A DNA stretch of 43,943 bases from Novosphingobium pokkalii (GTDB lineage: Bacteria; Pseudomonadota; Alphaproteobacteria; Sphingomonadales; Sphingomonadaceae), in the NCBI RefSeq assembly GCF_014652855.1, contig NZ_BMZP01000027.1:1-43943 (forward strand), in the 5' to 3' direction. Below the pieces are notes generated by a model, which was given only the letters and a program-made list of their open reading frames with translations, did not search any database and had not been told where the DNA came from. This document shows, piece by piece, positions 42,738 through 43,943 of this stretch; the first letter of the stretch is position 1, and each line of letters begins with the position of its first letter. A program made the position numbers and the translations under genes.

Positions 42738-43595
42738 GTGTTTGAGCGGACGTCATCTGGGCAGCAGAATCGTGCGCTATTCTATGGCGCTGACTATATT
42801 TGTTATGTGGAGGGTGGCGATCATGATCATGACAGATCAGTTGACTCTATCTTCTGGCACAACATCATGAAAAAATATAGGCCAGACCTAAAAGTTGTTT
42901 TTCTTCCAAGAGGGGGAAAGCCAGTTGTTGAGGCATTGGCTCAGAAGATTATTGATGAAGACATTTCCAATACGATCGCAGCGATGGATCGTGATTATGA
43001 CGGGCTGCTAGGTCATGAAATTGCTGACAGCAGAGTACTTTATTCGCACGGTTACAGCTGGGAAAATGATGCTTTCACCCCAGAGTTCCTTAATTCCATG
43101 GTTAAGTCACTAGCTCGCTTGACGACGCTTCCTGCTGCTGCGGAAGCTGCTCTGGCCGCAGGCTGTGAAAAGCTCTGTGATGATGTCCAGCGCGCCATCA
43201 AGTTGGATTTTTTGGCCCTGAGCGCTGGATCATCCGTACTGCCGCGAAATGCGCCGGGGCGTGTGATTAAAGCAGATCCGGTGACAGCACTTCCAAAAAT
43301 CGATCAAGCCGAGCTCATAAAATTGGCGGCTGTTGCGAACGTAAGAACCAGATTACGCAAGCCAAGGATTCTACCTCAAGCAGTATTTGAGTTGCATCAC
43401 TTTGTGGGGCACTGTTTTCAGCATGCGATTCTGATATTGGTAAAAGCAGTGCTACGGAATGTGGGCGTTAAAAGAGCCGTGAGCCTCGACCACTTTGAAG
43501 ATTTGGCGCTTTCATCCCTCAGCCGGCATTTGCAGGATAATCACGCAGGCGCGATAGCGGTCCATCACGAGGCGCAATGCTCTGCTATACCGTGA
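42738..43595 (+). CDS. DUF4435/TOPRIM-like protein, PARIS AriB-like
   Basis: About 285 aa. The pattern fits DUF4435, a TOPRIM-related nuclease fold: Glu25 in CYVEGGDHDHD, GGK at 59-61, Asp84 and Asp86 in AAMDRDYDG, and Glu109 in YSWEND. In PARIS, AriB is released from AriA when a phage anti-restriction protein is sensed and then cleaves host tRNA; here that role is inferred from architecture. The C-terminal third is helical (HFVGHCFQHAILILVKAVL) as in the family. The GTG at 42738, one base after the ATPase stop, is my start; in-frame ATGs at 42705 and 42690 would overlap the ATPase. Length appears complete. Confidence 0.75.
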   Translation: MFERTSSGQQNRALFYGADYICYVEGGDHDHDRSVDSIFWHNIMKKYRPDLKVVFLPRGGKPVVEALAQKIIDEDISNTIAAMDRDYDGLLGHEIADSRVLYSHGYSWENDAFTPEFLNSMVKSLARLTTLPAAAEAALAAGCEKLCDDVQRAIKLDFLALSAGSSVLPRNAPGRVIKADPVTALPKIDQAELIKLAAVANVRTRLRKPRILPQAVFELHHFVGHCFQHAILILVKAVLRNVGVKRAVSLDHFEDLALSSLSRHLQDNHAGAIAVHHEAQCSAIP

Positions 43596-43881
43596 GCTTT
43601 TGCCTGACCACTGCATTCTTCCGCAACATTATCCAGACAGACTCAATTTCTGATGGCCTGGCACCTCCTCAATAAACGGTATTCCTTGCTTCCTGCCACT
43701 GCACGCCATCTTTCCGCACGTCCGGTGTCGGGTGGTAAGCAGCCGTATTGAGGAAAGACTCGAACGACCGCTTTGTCGAAGGGTTTCGGGCGCCGGCAGG
43801 CGTACGAAAGTCTTACAAGTACGACCCGCGGTGAGGCTCGCACAGGTCTATGGGTAAAAGGGCTTTGGTGTGGATTGGGGT
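43596..43881. other. Gene-free stretch after the DUF4435 gene
   Basis: 286 bp with no supported gene. It begins with the right flanking repeat. A 28-codon open stretch (about 43748-43832, ending VRKSYKYDPR) may be the tail of a broken gene. I see no clear terminator. Confidence 0.5.
43602..43612 (-). repeat. Right 11-bp flanking inverted repeat
   Basis: GCCTGACCACT, the exact reverse complement of 41231-41241, starting 7 bases after the DUF4435 stop. Confidence 0.45.
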
Positions 43882-43943
43882 TGACGTGACCCCCTGATTT
43901 TCCTCCAAGCTTGATTAGAGTCTGGTCCATTGGAAGGACGGAC
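43882..43943 (+). mobile_element. Probable left end of an IS3-family insertion sequence (partial)
   Basis: TGACGTGACCCCCTGATTTT followed by a short leader with GTCTGGTCCATTGGAAGGAC resembles the left terminus and pre-orfA leader of IS3-family elements (IS2-like: a TG...CCCCCTGA end, then GTC-ATTGGA before the first gene). The transposase would start just beyond the window. No transposase residue is visible, so this is a pattern-based call. Confidence 0.4.

Noticed and set aside
41456..43595. Gabija system as an explanation for the ATPase-TOPRIM pair
   Set aside because: GajA carries ATPase and TOPRIM domains in one protein and is paired with a UvrD-like helicase. Here the two functions are on separate proteins and no helicase gene is present.
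43400..43595. Truncation of the DUF4435 gene by an insertion at its 3' end
   Set aside because: I first read the C-terminus as foreign sequence because the flanking repeat lies so close, but the helical GHCFQHAILILVKAVL region fits the family and composition is continuous, so the gene looks complete.
43643..43930. 95-codon open frame on the - strand at the right edge
   Set aside because: It starts inside the presumed IS terminus and reads through junction DNA; the translation has no domain and an irregular composition.

Overview
The window is high-GC, densely coded chromosomal DNA from an alphaproteobacterium, most likely a sphingomonad (Novosphingobium/Sphingomonas type). Supporting points are gene content (single LolC/E-type permease, recN-ligA pair, subclass B3 metallo-beta-lactamase, plcP-like/glycosyltransferase pair) and an alphaproteobacterial LexA box (GTTC-N7-GTTC). 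The genus is an inference; the class is fairly secure. I see no rRNA, tRNA or CRISPR array.

Layout, left to right. 1-14 kb: an SOS-boxed radical SAM gene (+), then a long leftward run: a GGDEF cyclase, the Lol lipoprotein exporter (lolC/E, lolD), an 88-aa protein, glutathione peroxidase, a DUF885 peptidase, dnaE, a fatty-acyl-CoA ligase and two small genes. 14-20 kb: purF, an SDR, a PilZ protein, a leftward photolyase, then an HSL-type hydrolase and an RppH-type Nudix hydrolase. 20-25 kb, leftward: an M28 peptidase, guaB, an RsmB-type methyltransferase and a TPR protein. 25-31.5 kb: a YpfJ zinc peptidase and an exported unknown, the leftward sdhCDA cluster, and a B3 metallo-beta-lactamase coupled to prmA. 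31.6-36.2 kb, leftward: recN, ligA and a LysE exporter. 36.3-41.1 kb, rightward: a PlcP/LpxH-like phosphoesterase with a GT4 glycosyltransferase (probable phosphorus-free glycolipid remodelling), a cytoplasmic alpha-amylase, a glycine-zipper protein and a TonB-like protein.

At about 41.1 kb the composition changes sharply: two sampled 60-base lines inside the last two genes count 42% and 45% G+C. This accessory segment carries an ABC-type ATPase and a DUF4435/TOPRIM-like protein one base apart, the architecture of the PARIS (AriA-AriB) anti-phage system. A perfect 11-bp inverted repeat flanks the pair, and the probable left end of an IS3-family element lies at the right edge of the window. 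This is the most interesting region.

Other signals: an 85-89 bp composite palindrome occurs three times, each time exactly between convergent genes; a 13-bp perfect hairpin covers the dnaE start codon; LexA-type boxes precede the radical SAM gene (perfect) and recN (one mismatch); a stem overlaps the Shine-Dalgarno of an exported unknown; and the B3 beta-lactamase overlaps prmA by an ATGA junction.
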